From Papaver somniferum (taxonomy: Eukaryota > Streptophyta > Magnoliopsida > Ranunculales > Papaveraceae), in contig NC_039358.1 of assembly GCF_003573695.1 (NCBI RefSeq), positions 230,219,560 to 230,283,559 on the forward strand: DNA of 64,000 bases, read 5' to 3'. Shown piece by piece: positions 23,223 through 33,397 of this stretch (position 1 is its first letter; each line of letters opens with the position of its first letter). A program made the position numbers and the translations under genes. The notes beneath the pieces are model-generated. The model did not search any database and was not told where the DNA came from. It saw nothing but the letters and a program-made list of their open reading frames with translations.

Positions 23223-23692
23223 TGTAGTTGCAGGAAATCCTACACTACACCCCTCACAAGATTTCATTAATATTCAATTCATTTTAGATTAACAATCTTA
23301 ACTTTTATTGATGAATCTTTGAACAATCTTACAAGAAAAGATAAAGGAATCAAGAATAACCACTACTCTAGATTTTCTCTCTCCTATTTACTTGCTTCTC
23401 AATCAGAAAAGATCTCTCCCTTTCCTTTACAACTGAGCGGCTATTTATAGGGAATAACATAGTGGATGACAGCTAATATGTCCTTTATTTTCGGATATGG
23501 TTTGCGACATTATCGCGACCTTACAAATGTTAATCTCGCAAACTCTCTAATTTTCGCAGGACCGTCACATTTTTCTCATGATTTAGTTGACGTCATTTAT
23601 TATGTCATTTCTGAAATTGTTCTGCGACGTTGTTGTGTTGTGTTGCTGATAATTTCGCTAAGGCATTATTGATACGAGATTCTGATCCTACA
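23223..23692 (-). repeat. 5' LTR of the Tat-like element (470 bp)
   Basis: It starts TGTAGTTGCAGG and ends CCTACA when read on the plus strand; these ends are complementary inverted. It aligns with the split 3' LTR. It is followed at once by the target duplication ccagt and the rest of the LARD-like LTR2. Confidence 0.93.
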
Positions 23693-23793
23693 CCAGTAAC
23701 TCTCTATTTTATTCCTTTAAAATTAATCTTAACAAGTCTTAGAGTTCGAATCCTATTTACTAAAAATACAACGACAATCAAAAATCTGAATTA
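23693..23793 (+). repeat. 3' LTR of the LARD-like element, last 101 bp
   Basis: ccagtaactctc... through ctgaatta corresponds to the end of LTR1 (2572-2672). The last bases are TTA where LTR1 has TCA. Copia-A resumes after the target duplication. Confidence 0.9.
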
Positions 23794-24704
23794 GGTGGTA
23801 CAATTGTATGAACCACTGTAAGATCAGTTAAAAAATTCTTTAGCCATACTGCTTCAGAAGCCGCAACATATTTGGCTTCAGTTGTAGAGTCAGCAATACA
23901 CTTTTGTTTGACACTTCTCCAATTAATGGCTGCTCCACCTAATCTGAACAGGTATCCTGAAGTTGACATTCTCTTATCCTCATCTGATTGGAAATCAGAA
24001 TCAACATAACCAAGAGGTACCAAATATTCGGATCCGTAAACCAACATATAATCTCTAGTTCTCCTGAAATACTTTAGAATATGTTTTACAGCAATCCAAT
24101 GTTCTCTTCCTGGATTGGATTGGAACCGACTGACCATCCCAACTGCATAACAAATGTCTTGCCTAGTACATAGCATGGCATACATAAGACTACCTATAGC
24201 CAAAGCATAAGGTACGTTACTCATTTCTTGCATTTCCTCTAATGTCTTGGGACAAAGAGTTTTTGTAAGCTTAATGCCATGTCTATAGGGTAAGAAACCC
24301 TTCTTTGAGTTTTGAATAGCAAATCTCTCTAACAATTTGTCAATGTAAGTGTCTCTGGATAAGCCTATCATTCTAGTATTTCGATTTCTGAGAATTTTAA
24401 TGCCTAGTTAGTAACTGGCCTCTCCCAAGTCTTTCATACTAAAGTGATTGGAAAACCATAGTTTTACTGATGATAATGTTCCTACATCATTTCCAATGAG
24501 TAATATATCACTACATACAAAACCAAAAACATCACCATGTTTCCTTGAGTTTTCTTGTAAATACACGTTTCATCAAGATTTTGCTCAAACCCTATAGATT
24601 TAATAGCCTCATCAAATCTAATATTCCAGCTTGGAGATGCTTGCTTAAGTCCATAAATGAACTTATGCAACTTGCATACTTTATGCTCTTGGCCTTTAAT
24701 TACA
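23794..24704 (-). pseudogene. Copia-A RT C-terminal part and RNase H
   Basis: On the minus strand, VIKGQEHKVCKLHKFIYGLKQ continues the RT interrupted by CACTA-2. The codons for the catalytic YVDD have lost one base (near 24510), so the frame breaks exactly at the active site. Downstream, SLMYAMLCTRQDICYAVG, KHILKYFRRTRDYML and LGYVDSDFQSDEDKRMSTSG, with AAINWRSVKQKCIADST and TEAKYVAAS, are the end of RVT_2 and the start of RNase H. The remaining RNase H end lies at 458-689 across the nested insertions. Confidence 0.92.
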
Positions 24705-25256
24705 TATCACTAGTCCAAAAGGGACTATAAATGACGAACAAAGTTTGTTATAAAACATGATTTATCACGATTTTCATCTGTTATTCGAATCCTTATTTAT
24801 TTGGTGTGACTCTTTATAAATGACAAATAAAGAACGTTACTAAGTATGAAGAATAAAAAATGTGACTTTAACTCACAAACAGAATATGTTATTTAGAATC
24901 ACGGTATTCATATGTTAAATACAATGACTGGTGATGTCCGCCATAAGAGATGCGCTAAGTACCACCGTTATTGGTTGTTAAATACAATAACGGTTAATTC
25001 AGATTTTGGTATTCAGACCTTGTGGATCTGAAATCATTCAGATTTGGATTTGATCTAAAACTGATTTTGGTTCAACTAAATCTAGAGACATATAACAAAA
25101 TTCTGATATCAACTGAATTTGAAACAGCTTGGAATTAAATATATATTAATTACCTTAAATAACATTCTAGAAATCAAACCTCCGAATGCAAATTGCAAGA
25201 TAAATTCTAGCTAAAACTGAATTCAATCTACCATCACTTTACCAACACGGATTTGG

Positions 25257-25472
25257 TCACTCTTCTACAGGAGTTACATAAGCTTTTGGCCACTTAATCA
25301 TCTCACCTATTGAAACATCTCCATGTACATCACCTCTATCGCACAACATGGCACTTGCATCTATAATTTCTTGAATCACGCAATCTCCAGTGCTAGTTCT
25401 TTGTCTTTTCGCATCCAACTTTGCTTTAAGGCTTCGCTTTTCTGCCTCGTTCTTATCTTCCAGCAACTTCAT
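25257..25472 (-). pseudogene. Coiled-coil C-terminal fragment in CACTA-2
   Basis: This 71-residue frame starts with KLLEDKNEAEKRSLKAKLDAK, a charged helix, and ends naturally at a stop about 550 bp from the left TIR. Position and strand fit the last exon of a gene read from the right TIR, as in CACTA elements. Homology to a transposase could not be shown by eye. Stops lie just upstream. Confidence 0.35.
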
Positions 25473-27778
25473 CGCTTATGAACATAAATTCTGCCAAGTC
25501 TTTCGCCATTATCATCACTTATGCGTTGTAGTGCGTGTCTTCATGATAGAATGTCTCTCCCATGTTTTCTCAATATAATCCTGGAAGAGAAAAAACAAGG
25601 AAAGATATAACACAACACACACGATACACAAGATCTAAGTTAATAGAAGAAATTTGCAGCGACAACATTTCAAAGATTAGAATTTCAAATTTCAGTATCT
25701 ATAAGAAGCACCAGGAAATCAATGTCTTACAGCATGAGAAAACAAGGAGACTAAAATGGTGATTATAATTGTGCCTCGAGGTTAAGAATAGCAAAGGCAT
25801 CAACAGTATGATAAGTAGATCGGAAAATAGTATGGTTCCGAAAAAAAAGGTAAATGAAAGTTATATAATATATATGCATCAGGACAGGCCGTAATCCCTT
25901 AGGAATGGACACCCTTGAGACCCCCGTAAGTTGTACGATGCTCTTTAAACGAACTAGGTATCCTGAAATGGTGGTGGTGGCAGTCCATTTTGATAGTAGA
26001 GATATAGTATATAATAAATGCATCAAATACGAACGTTGCAGCTGTGGACAAAGAAACTTCAGCATAACTGGTATGCTGCTAAAAAGAGCAAAACGTACAT
26101 CACTAGAGTGCAAATAATACTTTCAATCTAAAGAGCATTCCAACTAAAATCTACAGCTCTCTAAAAAAATGAAGTAGCAAGAAATGCTACAGAATTCTAA
26201 TGCTAACCTCTTCCTTCACAAGATCAGAAGTCAAAGCTGCAGTTCCCACACCAGATGTATATTGGGCAAGCATACGATCTCCCTAACGACAACCTAGGAA
26301 GAAGAACGAGCTGCCAATTGTTGCATTACCCTGTAGAATCAACAAATAAATTGGTTAGTCAGATACTATTGCTGTAGAGGAGAAATGGAGAATAGCAGAA
26401 AGTCGTCGATATGAGAAAAAAGAAAAATAGTTAAAGATGCAGCCAACCGGAGTCAAAACTGAAGCTCAAAATTTTGAAAGTTCCAGCCTTTGCAGAATCC
26501 TGAACAAGGAAAATACAAACACGCTCATCAACCACAACTCTACATATACATGCATGCCACATTAATATGCGAGCACAAATATTTATTTAAATATTGAAAG
26601 TTGAAGGTGTTGCCAGGGGAACATGCATAATCCTTAACAGGGAATTCGTGCCCATACTTCAGTTCATAGTGACTTTTGATTTAAGGTAATCTATGAACAA
26701 CTCCACAGAAACATACCGTCCAACGGAAACTAATGTGATCAATAGTAGTTCTCCTGTTTTGATCGAAAACATGGCCACCTCAGGCAATAACCATGTTGTG
26801 TTGTTTGCATCAAGCTCCACACAAAAACTTGATCAAGGCAATTATTGACTGAAACGAAACAATTATAGGATCTCCAGTTAGTAGGCTCGAGACAATCTCT
26901 TAATTTACTCACGAAAGTGCACTCAGCATGTTAAAGATACATTGTGGGGATATTAATCATGCGATTATTGAGGCCAAGCTAAAACAAGAATACTACAGCT
27001 CTTCCACTTCCATTCTAATAAATGCTAATCATCTTAGTATGCAAATAGCCACTTTCTGAAATACAAAACACTAAGTAGATCATAATCCTTCATAAGAAAT
27101 GGAAGAAAACCTTATATCAGCAGGAACAACAAAATGGTTCAAGGCAAATGGCACAAGACGTCAACTACAAGCAGGAAAAAAAATGTAAAACAATTACATA
27201 TTGATCTGACATGTACAAATACATGTAGGTCTGGCAAAGTAAAACTTCTTGCAGCCACTAACAAAACAATCAATGAACTCCAGCAAACCAGGTAACAACT
27301 TATTTGACTGTGATAGTGTATGGCATTTGCACTAATTACAAGAACTCCACCAATTTCAGAGGGCACTGCAAGAAGTTTGTACGCATCATGCGGAAGATTT
27401 TTCCAAAAATGGGAAACGACAAACAAGATTGAGGAAGTAATTATTTGTTATATGCTTCCGCCATATAATGGAGGGAGACTTAATCATGAAACTTCAGTCT
27501 TAAGTGTAATAATCCAACAACTGAATAAGTAATGACATATTTTGCCAACTTCATCTTTCTCTTAATTAAGTTGCAAAACGTGTACTCCTACACTCCCTTA
27601 ATATAATTTGTGGCTAGCAAGTTTTCACATTATAATATAGCCATTAAGGTAAGCCAACTAAACTACGGAGAGAAACAACGTTTACCCAAGTGTTGGTAGT
27701 CTGATAAGTTAATATAGTGCCCACACATGTTTGTTATAATTGAATTCTTCAATCCAAGAATGACACCGGAGAATATAC
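25473..27778. other. CACTA-2 interior, mostly non-coding
   Basis: A/T-rich DNA. On the minus strand near 26330-26210 a stretch bounded by ACAG and GAG|GTTAG reads MLAQYTSGVGTAALTSDLVK after one stop and may be another exon. A minus-strand frame at 25763-26113 contains an internal splice-like CAG. No protein was recognised. Confidence 0.4.
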
Positions 27779-27940
27779 CTGGACAAGTTCGCCAGCACCA
27801 GTAGCACACTGCGCCGAATCAGGGCCTCTATGTCTGCCAATTACACCCATCAGTTGAAGTAATGTGCGCAGTTTCTGTAGTTTCAACAATTTGGGATGAA
27901 GATAGTTAGGCGTACTGTTAGATATTGCAATTGTTTCCAT
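27779..27940 (-). pseudogene. Clean 54-codon exon in CACTA-2, unknown protein
   Basis: The minus strand reads TTGTATTGCAG, then 162 open bases, then CAG|GTATATTC. The encoded peptide starts METIAISNSTPNYLHPK and has LLKLQKLRTLLQLMGVIG, likely an amphipathic helix, before a Gly/Ala-rich end. The exon has phase 0 at both ends. It could be part of the CACTA gene or captured host DNA. The family was not recognised. Confidence 0.45.
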
Positions 27941-28118
27941 CTGCAATACAACAATAGACAAGACGAATAAGAAACCTCTGATAGATAACATGAGGATCAA
28001 CGCAAAAAAATTACAAAACAACAACAATGTACATCTGAATGAACATATGACAGAGATATCACCACTTACTGGCAAACTAAGAAACCTATCACCAGTTCTG
28101 AAAACCAGCAAACTCAAT

Positions 28119-29868
28119 TGATGTGATCTCAATAATGTTGTAGTAACAAGGTTCGTTGAGACTTGTGAAGGAAGATATTTTTAGACTTAATTTTTATAAA
28201 TAAAAATATAGCAAACTCAAATAAAGTGATATCAAGATATTGGGAATAACCAAGACACTAGAATCCACTATTATACATGAATGAATGATGTCAAATATTT
28301 CATAACTCTAATTAGCCTTTTAATCCTTTATTTCTTAATTCACAAATAATCAAACATATTCTCAAAAATGAATTGTATCCCCTAAGCAGAGATTATCTAA
28401 ACAAAGCATAACCTATCTAATTGAATCACAGCTAATGAAGAAAATTATGTAAACAATTAAAAAAACTCTGAAAAGCAGTGATTGAGTGAATTATAATTAA
28501 ATATTAGAGAAAATGAAATAGTTACCCATTATTCATGTGTGAATAGCTTCATCACGCGAGAATTTAGCCTCTCATCATGTTGTTGGAAACACGCTTAAAA
28601 ATCATTATTATTGCTCAAAGGGTGTTTACAAATGATGAAAATGGAGAAATAATTCAAAATCGGATTTGTAACAATTATATTTGTTACAAACCAAAAAAAA
28701 AAAAAAACGATATAGAGGATGTGTCACTGTTACTGTTGCTCTAAGACCCACGACTCTGTGTCGCAAACGCTATAGCAAATAAGTCTGCCTCTGATGTACG
28801 ACCCTCGGCTGTGAGTCGTTGTTACCGTTGGAAAACGACGGTCTTGAATGGTCCGTTCTTCGTCTTCTTCAATGGCAGCAGCAGCAGGTCTCTCTGCAAC
28901 TTGGTGTTTCGACTCTGTGGTGCTCTATTTGTCTCCCAAACTCTCTGTCCCCCTTCTCTATAAACCCAAAACCTTTTTCTACTCGACAGGTTCTGAAATC
29001 TGCAAGAAATCTTCATTAGTCGTCCTCCTTCACACGCTGCCATAATGAGAATATTTTCTTTCCTTTTACACTGGATTGTTTCTCTGTCACGATGATTTTT
29101 TCGATATCTACACAATCAACACAATATTTCACATCCTAGCTGGAGTAAAACTCTGTTAGGACACACGCTATCCTCAAATATGCACAGGAAATCCCAAGAA
29201 TATCTCCCACCCACTCGTGAATATCTCCCTCCTCTGATTTGCATGTTGACACGATTTTTTCCTTTTTTATCGAATTGAAAACACTTTACCAATCCTGTTT
29301 TGATATAACAGGCTGGTATATAACCAAACCAAGCAACAAATCCGGCCAGATTATCATGCAGAATCCGACCAAAAATCCCGTAAATATCCACTCCTCTGTC
29401 TTGCTCCCAACGGATTATCTAGCCACTTTTAACTGATTCCAAAGCCCATACCAAGCCTGTTAGGACAAGTCACGTCATATCAACAAATTTCAGCCATTGA
29501 CTCTCAAGAAATCACGTCCAAATGGTGAACCCTAATTCTAACAGTTCACTGCTCCGTTTTCCCGCCAATTTTTATTTTTCAAATGAAGAAGGTGAGGTGC
29601 CCTTATCCAACGTCCTGGGTGCCGAGTAACAAATTGATGCGATGGAAAAATGGGCTACACATAGTCGTGGGTGACACATAGCAAAAGTGGGGGTCCGTAT
29701 AGCAAATGTCCTCCGGGATGCTTCGAGCAACTTTTCGAGCCGAATTTTCCAACAATATTTATTTCCAAAAAATACCTACAAACACACAAAATACTTTAAT
29801 AAGGACAAAAACGAGTATTAACAATACGAAACATTAAGGACAAAGTAGACACAAAAATGCGTCTATCA
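28119..29868 (-). repeat. Solo LTR related to the LARD-like element
   Basis: Read on the minus strand it starts TGATAGACGCATTTTTGTG and ends GAGATCACATCA. Along it, the same landmarks occur in the same order as in the LTR at 690-2672: AGTTGCTCGAA, CCGGAGGAC, GGCGGGAAAA, a TATA region followed by GAGAGTTTGGG, CAACAAATAT-like and TGATGAGAGGCTA-like words. It is flanked by a perfect 5-bp duplication tcaat (28114-28118, 29869-29873). There is no internal region, so it is a solo LTR left by recombination. It is much more diverged than the LTR pair in the nest. Confidence 0.82.
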
Positions 29869-30640
29869 TCAATCCAAGAAACCTATCACCAGTTCAAAAA
29901 AACAAAGAAACAAAATTAAGTTCTTATCAACAATCTGTCAATAACAAACAAGAAATTAAAATCTTCAAAATAAAATGATGAAAAAAGAAGAAACCTCTTT
30001 AAATGGAATAACTAAGCCAAAAAAATTCCAAAGCACACAACAACGTAAGAATAACAAAAGCAAAACGAACGAATTTTATATCCTGATTTCTTCATACAAC
30101 TGATTTAAGATCTGAAGAAGAAGATAAACTTTTTCTCAACACCCAACTATAAACCGATTAGCTCTAATCTATTGACAACGGGGGGGATTTTGGAGCTCGA
30201 TTTTAAGTTAAATTCTCAACCTAATTTGAGACTTTGGTGAAATTTAGTGTTAAATCAACTCATACTTGTGGGAGGTTATGGAAAAACAATAGCCCGGTTA
30301 CAGATATATGGTTAATATGGTGCAGTGATCGGTGGGTCGGTGCTTAGCCATGTTCAGATTTACATAAACATGGCACTATAGGTGGCTAGTTACTTTGCGC
30401 ACCCAATGGAAAATTAGTGATGCGCGTATAAAATATTTGACGGATTTATTCTGTTATTTAGTGGTTCATCGTTAAATCACACACCTAGTAAATTACCACG
30501 TTTGAGAATAACGGTTTTTTATGTTAAATGATGGGTCCCACTATTTTTCACGTTATATGACGGGATTTGTTTGTATTATCTTATTCACGTGATTAATCTG
30601 TCATTTAAAAGCGTGATTAACAGCCATTTCTGAACTAGTG

Positions 30641-31120
30641 TATCCTTCTGGTTGGATCATGTAAATGTCCTCTTCAAGATTGCCATTCAGAAGGGCAGTC
30701 TTGACGTCCATTTGCCAAATATCATAGTCAAAATGAGCTGCAATGGACAAGAGTATTCTAATGGACTTAAGCATTTCTACTGGCGAAAAAGTATCCTCGT
30801 AATCGATTCTCTCTTTCTGAGTGTACCCTTTCGCCACCAGCCTAGCTTTAAAGGTTTCAACCTTACCATCTGGTTCTCTTTTCTTCTTGTAAATCCATTT
30901 ACACCCAATGGGTTTAATATTAGGTGGTAGATCTACAATACTCCAGACTCCATTATAATGCATGGATTCTATTTCAGTATCCATACCGGACAGCCATTTT
31001 CTCGATTCAGGGTCATTTACTGCCTCGCTATAATTAGTAGGATCTGAATCCTGCTCATCTAGGATAACTTGAAAATTTTCTCCAAAGAACTGAGCATACT
31101 TAGGATTTCGTCTCCTTGGT
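30641..31120 (-). pseudogene. Copia-A reverse transcriptase, N-terminal part
   Basis: The frame shows NGVWSIVDLPPNIKPIGCKW, ETFKARLVAKGYTQ, DYEDTFSPVE and DIWQMDVKTALLNGNLEED, the opening motifs of the Copia RT (RVT_2), with the first catalytic Asp in MDVKTA. It ends at QPEGY where CACTA-2 begins. The continuation is at 24704. Confidence 0.93.
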
Positions 31121-31762
31121 CTAGTACTTCAATGAGGCTGATGTGGTTGAGCAACAACCGTATGTTCAACTTGTTGTTCCGGTTGTCCTACAACTGGCGG
31201 TTGAACTTATGGTTCAACTTCAGGTTGAGGATGTACTACTTCTTCATCCATATGAAGACCCGGATCAACTAATGGTTCATCAAAGATCGGAGGATCCTGC
31301 TGAACTATTGGTTGTTGCACAACTACTAGTGTATTTGTATGTATATTACTACTAGCTTGTTCATAAAATTCAGGAATGTCAAAAGTTGTTAGTCGCAAAT
31401 TGGAGCAGTTTTGTTAGATACTTCATTAGTTACTGGAAGTGAACTAGAATTATTACTAACTCCCACTGAACAACTTTCACACAACTCTTCAAGCACAACT
31501 TTACTTCCAGGCTTATAGTCCATCATATAATCGTCTTGAAGAAACATTGCATTAGTACTTACTACCAACTTTTGCTCTTTCGGAATATAAATAGACCAGC
31601 TCTAATACCTATTGGATAACCTAAAAACAAGCAAACTTCTGACCTTGATTCTAGTTTACTAGAATTTTCTTTTAGCACATGTGCAGGACAACCCCAAATT
31701 CTTAAATGTCGTAGACTTGGCTTACGCCCAGACCACAGCTCTCAGGGTGTCTTAGGAACTTC
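31121..31762 (-). pseudogene. Copia-A integrase-RT linker, broken
   Basis: The minus strand here is a low-complexity spacer rich in Glu, Pro, Val and Gln (VVVQQPIVQQDPPIF; EEVVHPQPEVEP), typical of the variable linker between Copia integrase and RT. Several stops and frameshifts interrupt it. Confidence 0.7.
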
Positions 31763-32660
31763 CTAACTAGGTACCAAATTCAGAATATATGATGTTGTTT
31801 CTAAGGTTAATCCCCAAAAAGATACAGGTAATGTAGTATAACTCATCATGGACCTTACCATCTCTCGTAAAGTTCTATTCCTTCTCTCTGCCACACCATT
31901 TTGTTGTGGTGTTCCAGGTGCAGCTAATTGGGATACAATCCCATGTTCTACTAAGTATGCACCAAACATAGTTGAAAGATACTCTCCACCTCGATCTGAT
32001 CGAATGGCTTTCAATTTCTTTCTTGTTTGGTTTTCGACCTCTGCCTTATATTCTTTGAACTTTTCAAAAGAATCAGACTTATGATGCATAAGGTAGATGT
32101 AGCCATATCTAGAATAATTATCAGTGAAAGTGATGAAATACTCATAGCCACCTCTATCTCTAACATTCATCGGTCCACATACATCAGTGTGCGCTAATTC
32201 TAATATTTCATTGTCTCTAACACCTTTCCCTGTAAAGGGTGTCTTGCTCATTTTACCTTCCAAACAGGACTCACAAACTGACCATGGTTCAATTTCTAAC
32301 GAATCCAGAGATCCATTTTGAACCAAACGTTTGATCCTGTTAAGATTGATATGACCAAGCCTTAGATGCCATAAGTATGTAGCATTAGTAGAAGGACTTT
32401 TTCTTTTAAGAGTGTTAACAGATGGTATACATTCATTATTTAAAACACAAGGAACAATAGGAGAAATAAGATATAAACCATGCGCCAACACACCAGTAAA
32501 AATAACTCAATTGTCTTGTATTATTAAAACCTTAAAAGAATCAAATTTAATTGTCGAACCATCTCTAATGAGACAAGACACTGAAAAAATTTCCACCTAA
32601 TGTCTGGCACATATAAACAATCTTTCAAAACTAAAACCTTATTCTCATTGTTACTACTAC
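31763..32660 (-). pseudogene. Copia-A GAG-pre-integrase domain and integrase
   Basis: The zinc-binding segment reads WHLRLGHINLNRIKRLV, then CESCLEGKMS. The catalytic residues are seen in HTDVCGP (D), IRSDRGGEY (D) and QNGVAERRNRT (E). The core from 32491 to 31763 is open and ends NLVPS at a stop. Upstream, to about 32660, the frame is degraded and leads into the protease, where the Cassandra element sits. Confidence 0.92.
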
Positions 32661-32688
32661 TAAGACGAAATCTTCCTACGGCTACGGC

Positions 32689-32963
32689 TGTAATACCCCG
32701 ATATTTGGCAGTGGTTGGCCGAATGGAATATAAGTAATGGTTTGTCCTTTCCTAACACCGAGGCCTTTTCAGCACAATTGGCTCCAGAATTGGCAGAAAA
32801 CTCTGCAGTTAAGTGTGCTCGAGCGGGAGTAATCCAGGGATGGGTGATCATCCGGGAAGTTTCTGCTGGATTACCTCAGCGATGCCCGTTGAAAAACCCC
32901 ACACTGCCGGATGGCCGTAGTGGCTAAGTGGGGACGGTATCGGTGGAGGGACGGGTCATTACA
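32689..32963 (+). repeat. Cassandra 5' LTR
   Basis: 275 bp, TG...CA ends, about a dozen differences by eye from the 3' LTR. Carries the 5S-like segment at about 32770-32870. Confidence 0.93.
32770..32870 (+). other. 5S rRNA-derived segment in the Cassandra 5' LTR
   Basis: CTCTGCAGTTAAGTGTGCTC, then GGGATGGGTGATCATCC and GGGAAGTTTCTGCTGG, align with the internal control region and 3' half of plant 5S rRNA (box A, intermediate element, box C). Changes such as AAGTGTG for AAGCGTG and GTGATC for GTGACC fall in the promoter boxes. The cassette is known to be able to drive RNA polymerase III. Confidence 0.88.
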
Positions 32964-33122
32964 AATGGTATCAGAGCCGATGACGGGTCACCTGCCGAGG
33001 GTGGGAAAGTATGCTGGCAGGATTGGTCCAGGTGCTTCTCATGAGGGGCAGGGAAAGCCAGAGATCTTGGCTTGCAAATATATTCTGGAGCCGAGGACGG
33101 CTCCAATTTAAGGTGGTGGTAT

Positions 33123-33397
33123 TGTAATACCCCGATATTTGGCAGTGGTTGGCCGAATGGAATATAAGTAATGGTTTTTCCTTTCCTAACACCGAGGCCT
33201 TTTCAGCACAATTGACTCCAGAGTTGGCAGAAAACTCTGCAGTTAAGCGTGCTCGGGCGGGAGTAATCCAAGGATGGGTGACCATCCAGGAAATTTCTGC
33301 TGAATTACCGCAGCGATGCCCGTTGAAAAACCCCACACTGTCGGATGACCGTAGTGGCTAAGTGGGGACAGTATCGGTGGAGGGACGGGTCATTACA
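33123..33397 (+). repeat. Cassandra 3' LTR with better preserved 5S boxes
   Basis: Same layout as the 5' LTR. Its 5S-like segment (about 33205-33304) keeps AGTTAAGCGTGCTCGGGC and GGATGGGTGACC, closer to functional 5S than the first copy. Confidence 0.92.

Larger units (their letters stand above)
5938..23692 (-). mobile_element. Tat-like Ty3/Gypsy retrotransposon, gag-deleted, with antisense gene
   Basis: The LTRs are 470 bp with ends TGTAG...CTACA: 23223-23692 (5' LTR, minus orientation) and 5938-6396 plus 14985-14995 (3' LTR, split by CACTA-1). Adding the two split parts gives exactly 470 bp. A perfect 5-bp target duplication ccagt flanks the element (5933-5937, 23693-23697). The minus strand carries a gag remnant with protease, RT, RNase H, a second RNase H and integrase, all broken. 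The two RNase H regions and the long non-coding 3' part fit the Tat lineage. A separate spliced gene lies on the plus strand next to the 3' LTR, as known for some Tat-lineage elements such as Grande and Retand. About 16-20 LTR differences were counted by eye. Confidence 0.92.
690..23793 (+). mobile_element. Large-LTR non-autonomous retrotransposon (LARD-like), split by a Gypsy element
   Basis: LTR1 (690-2672) and LTR2 (4052-5937 continued at 23693-23793) flank only about 1.4 kb of internal DNA. A tRNA-Asp-like primer site follows LTR1 and a purine tract precedes LTR2, so the element reads on the plus strand. No gag-pol enzyme domain is seen, only a 181-residue ORF and a set of hairpin repeats. 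It sits inside the Copia-A RNase H. The flanks agtgg (685-689) and ggtgg (23794-23798) are a 5-bp target duplication with one change. The PBS type suggests an Athila-like Gypsy parent, which is inference. A diverged third copy of the LTR lies alone at 28119-29868. Confidence 0.88.
24708..30640. mobile_element. CACTA-2, second CACTA element, inside the Copia-A RT
   Basis: The left end CACTAGTCCAAAAGGGACTA and right end CACTAGTTCAGAAATGGCTG (inverted) match imperfectly, and a 3-bp duplication tat (24705-24707, 30641-30643) flanks the element. Subterminal regions on both sides repeat AATGACG and TGTTATTTA-like words in both orientations. Without the solo LTR (1755 bp with its duplication) it is about 4.2 kb. 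It contains a coiled-coil terminal exon candidate and at least one clean internal exon, but no recognisable complete transposase. Confidence 0.88.
32689..33397 (+). mobile_element. Cassandra TRIM retrotransposon (5S rRNA-bearing LTRs)
   Basis: Two 275-bp LTRs (32689-32963, 33123-33397) start TGTAATACCCCGATA and end GGTCATTACA. The internal part is only 159 bp. It begins after LTR1 with a primer site TGGTATCAGAGC (32966-32977), complementary to initiator tRNA-Met, and ends with the purine tract AAGGTGGTGGTAT before LTR2. Each LTR contains a 5S rRNA-like segment. The flanks acggc (32684-32688) and acgac (33398-33402) are the target duplication with one change. It codes for nothing. It interrupts the Copia-A protease. 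Confidence 0.95.

Noticed and set aside
28848..29045. Plus-strand 65-codon frame starting MVRSSSSSMAAAAGLSATW, resembling a plastid transit peptide
   Set aside because: It is antisense to the promoter-leader part of the solo LTR (28119-29868), whose landmarks match the 690-2672 LTR. Ser/Ala richness comes from CTT/GCA-rich antisense sequence.
32950..33110. Possible genuine 5S rRNA gene pair at 32.7-33.4 kb
   Set aside because: The 5S-like blocks are part of 275-bp LTRs with TG...CA ends, an initiator-Met primer site, a purine tract and a target duplication, so this is a Cassandra element and not an rDNA array.
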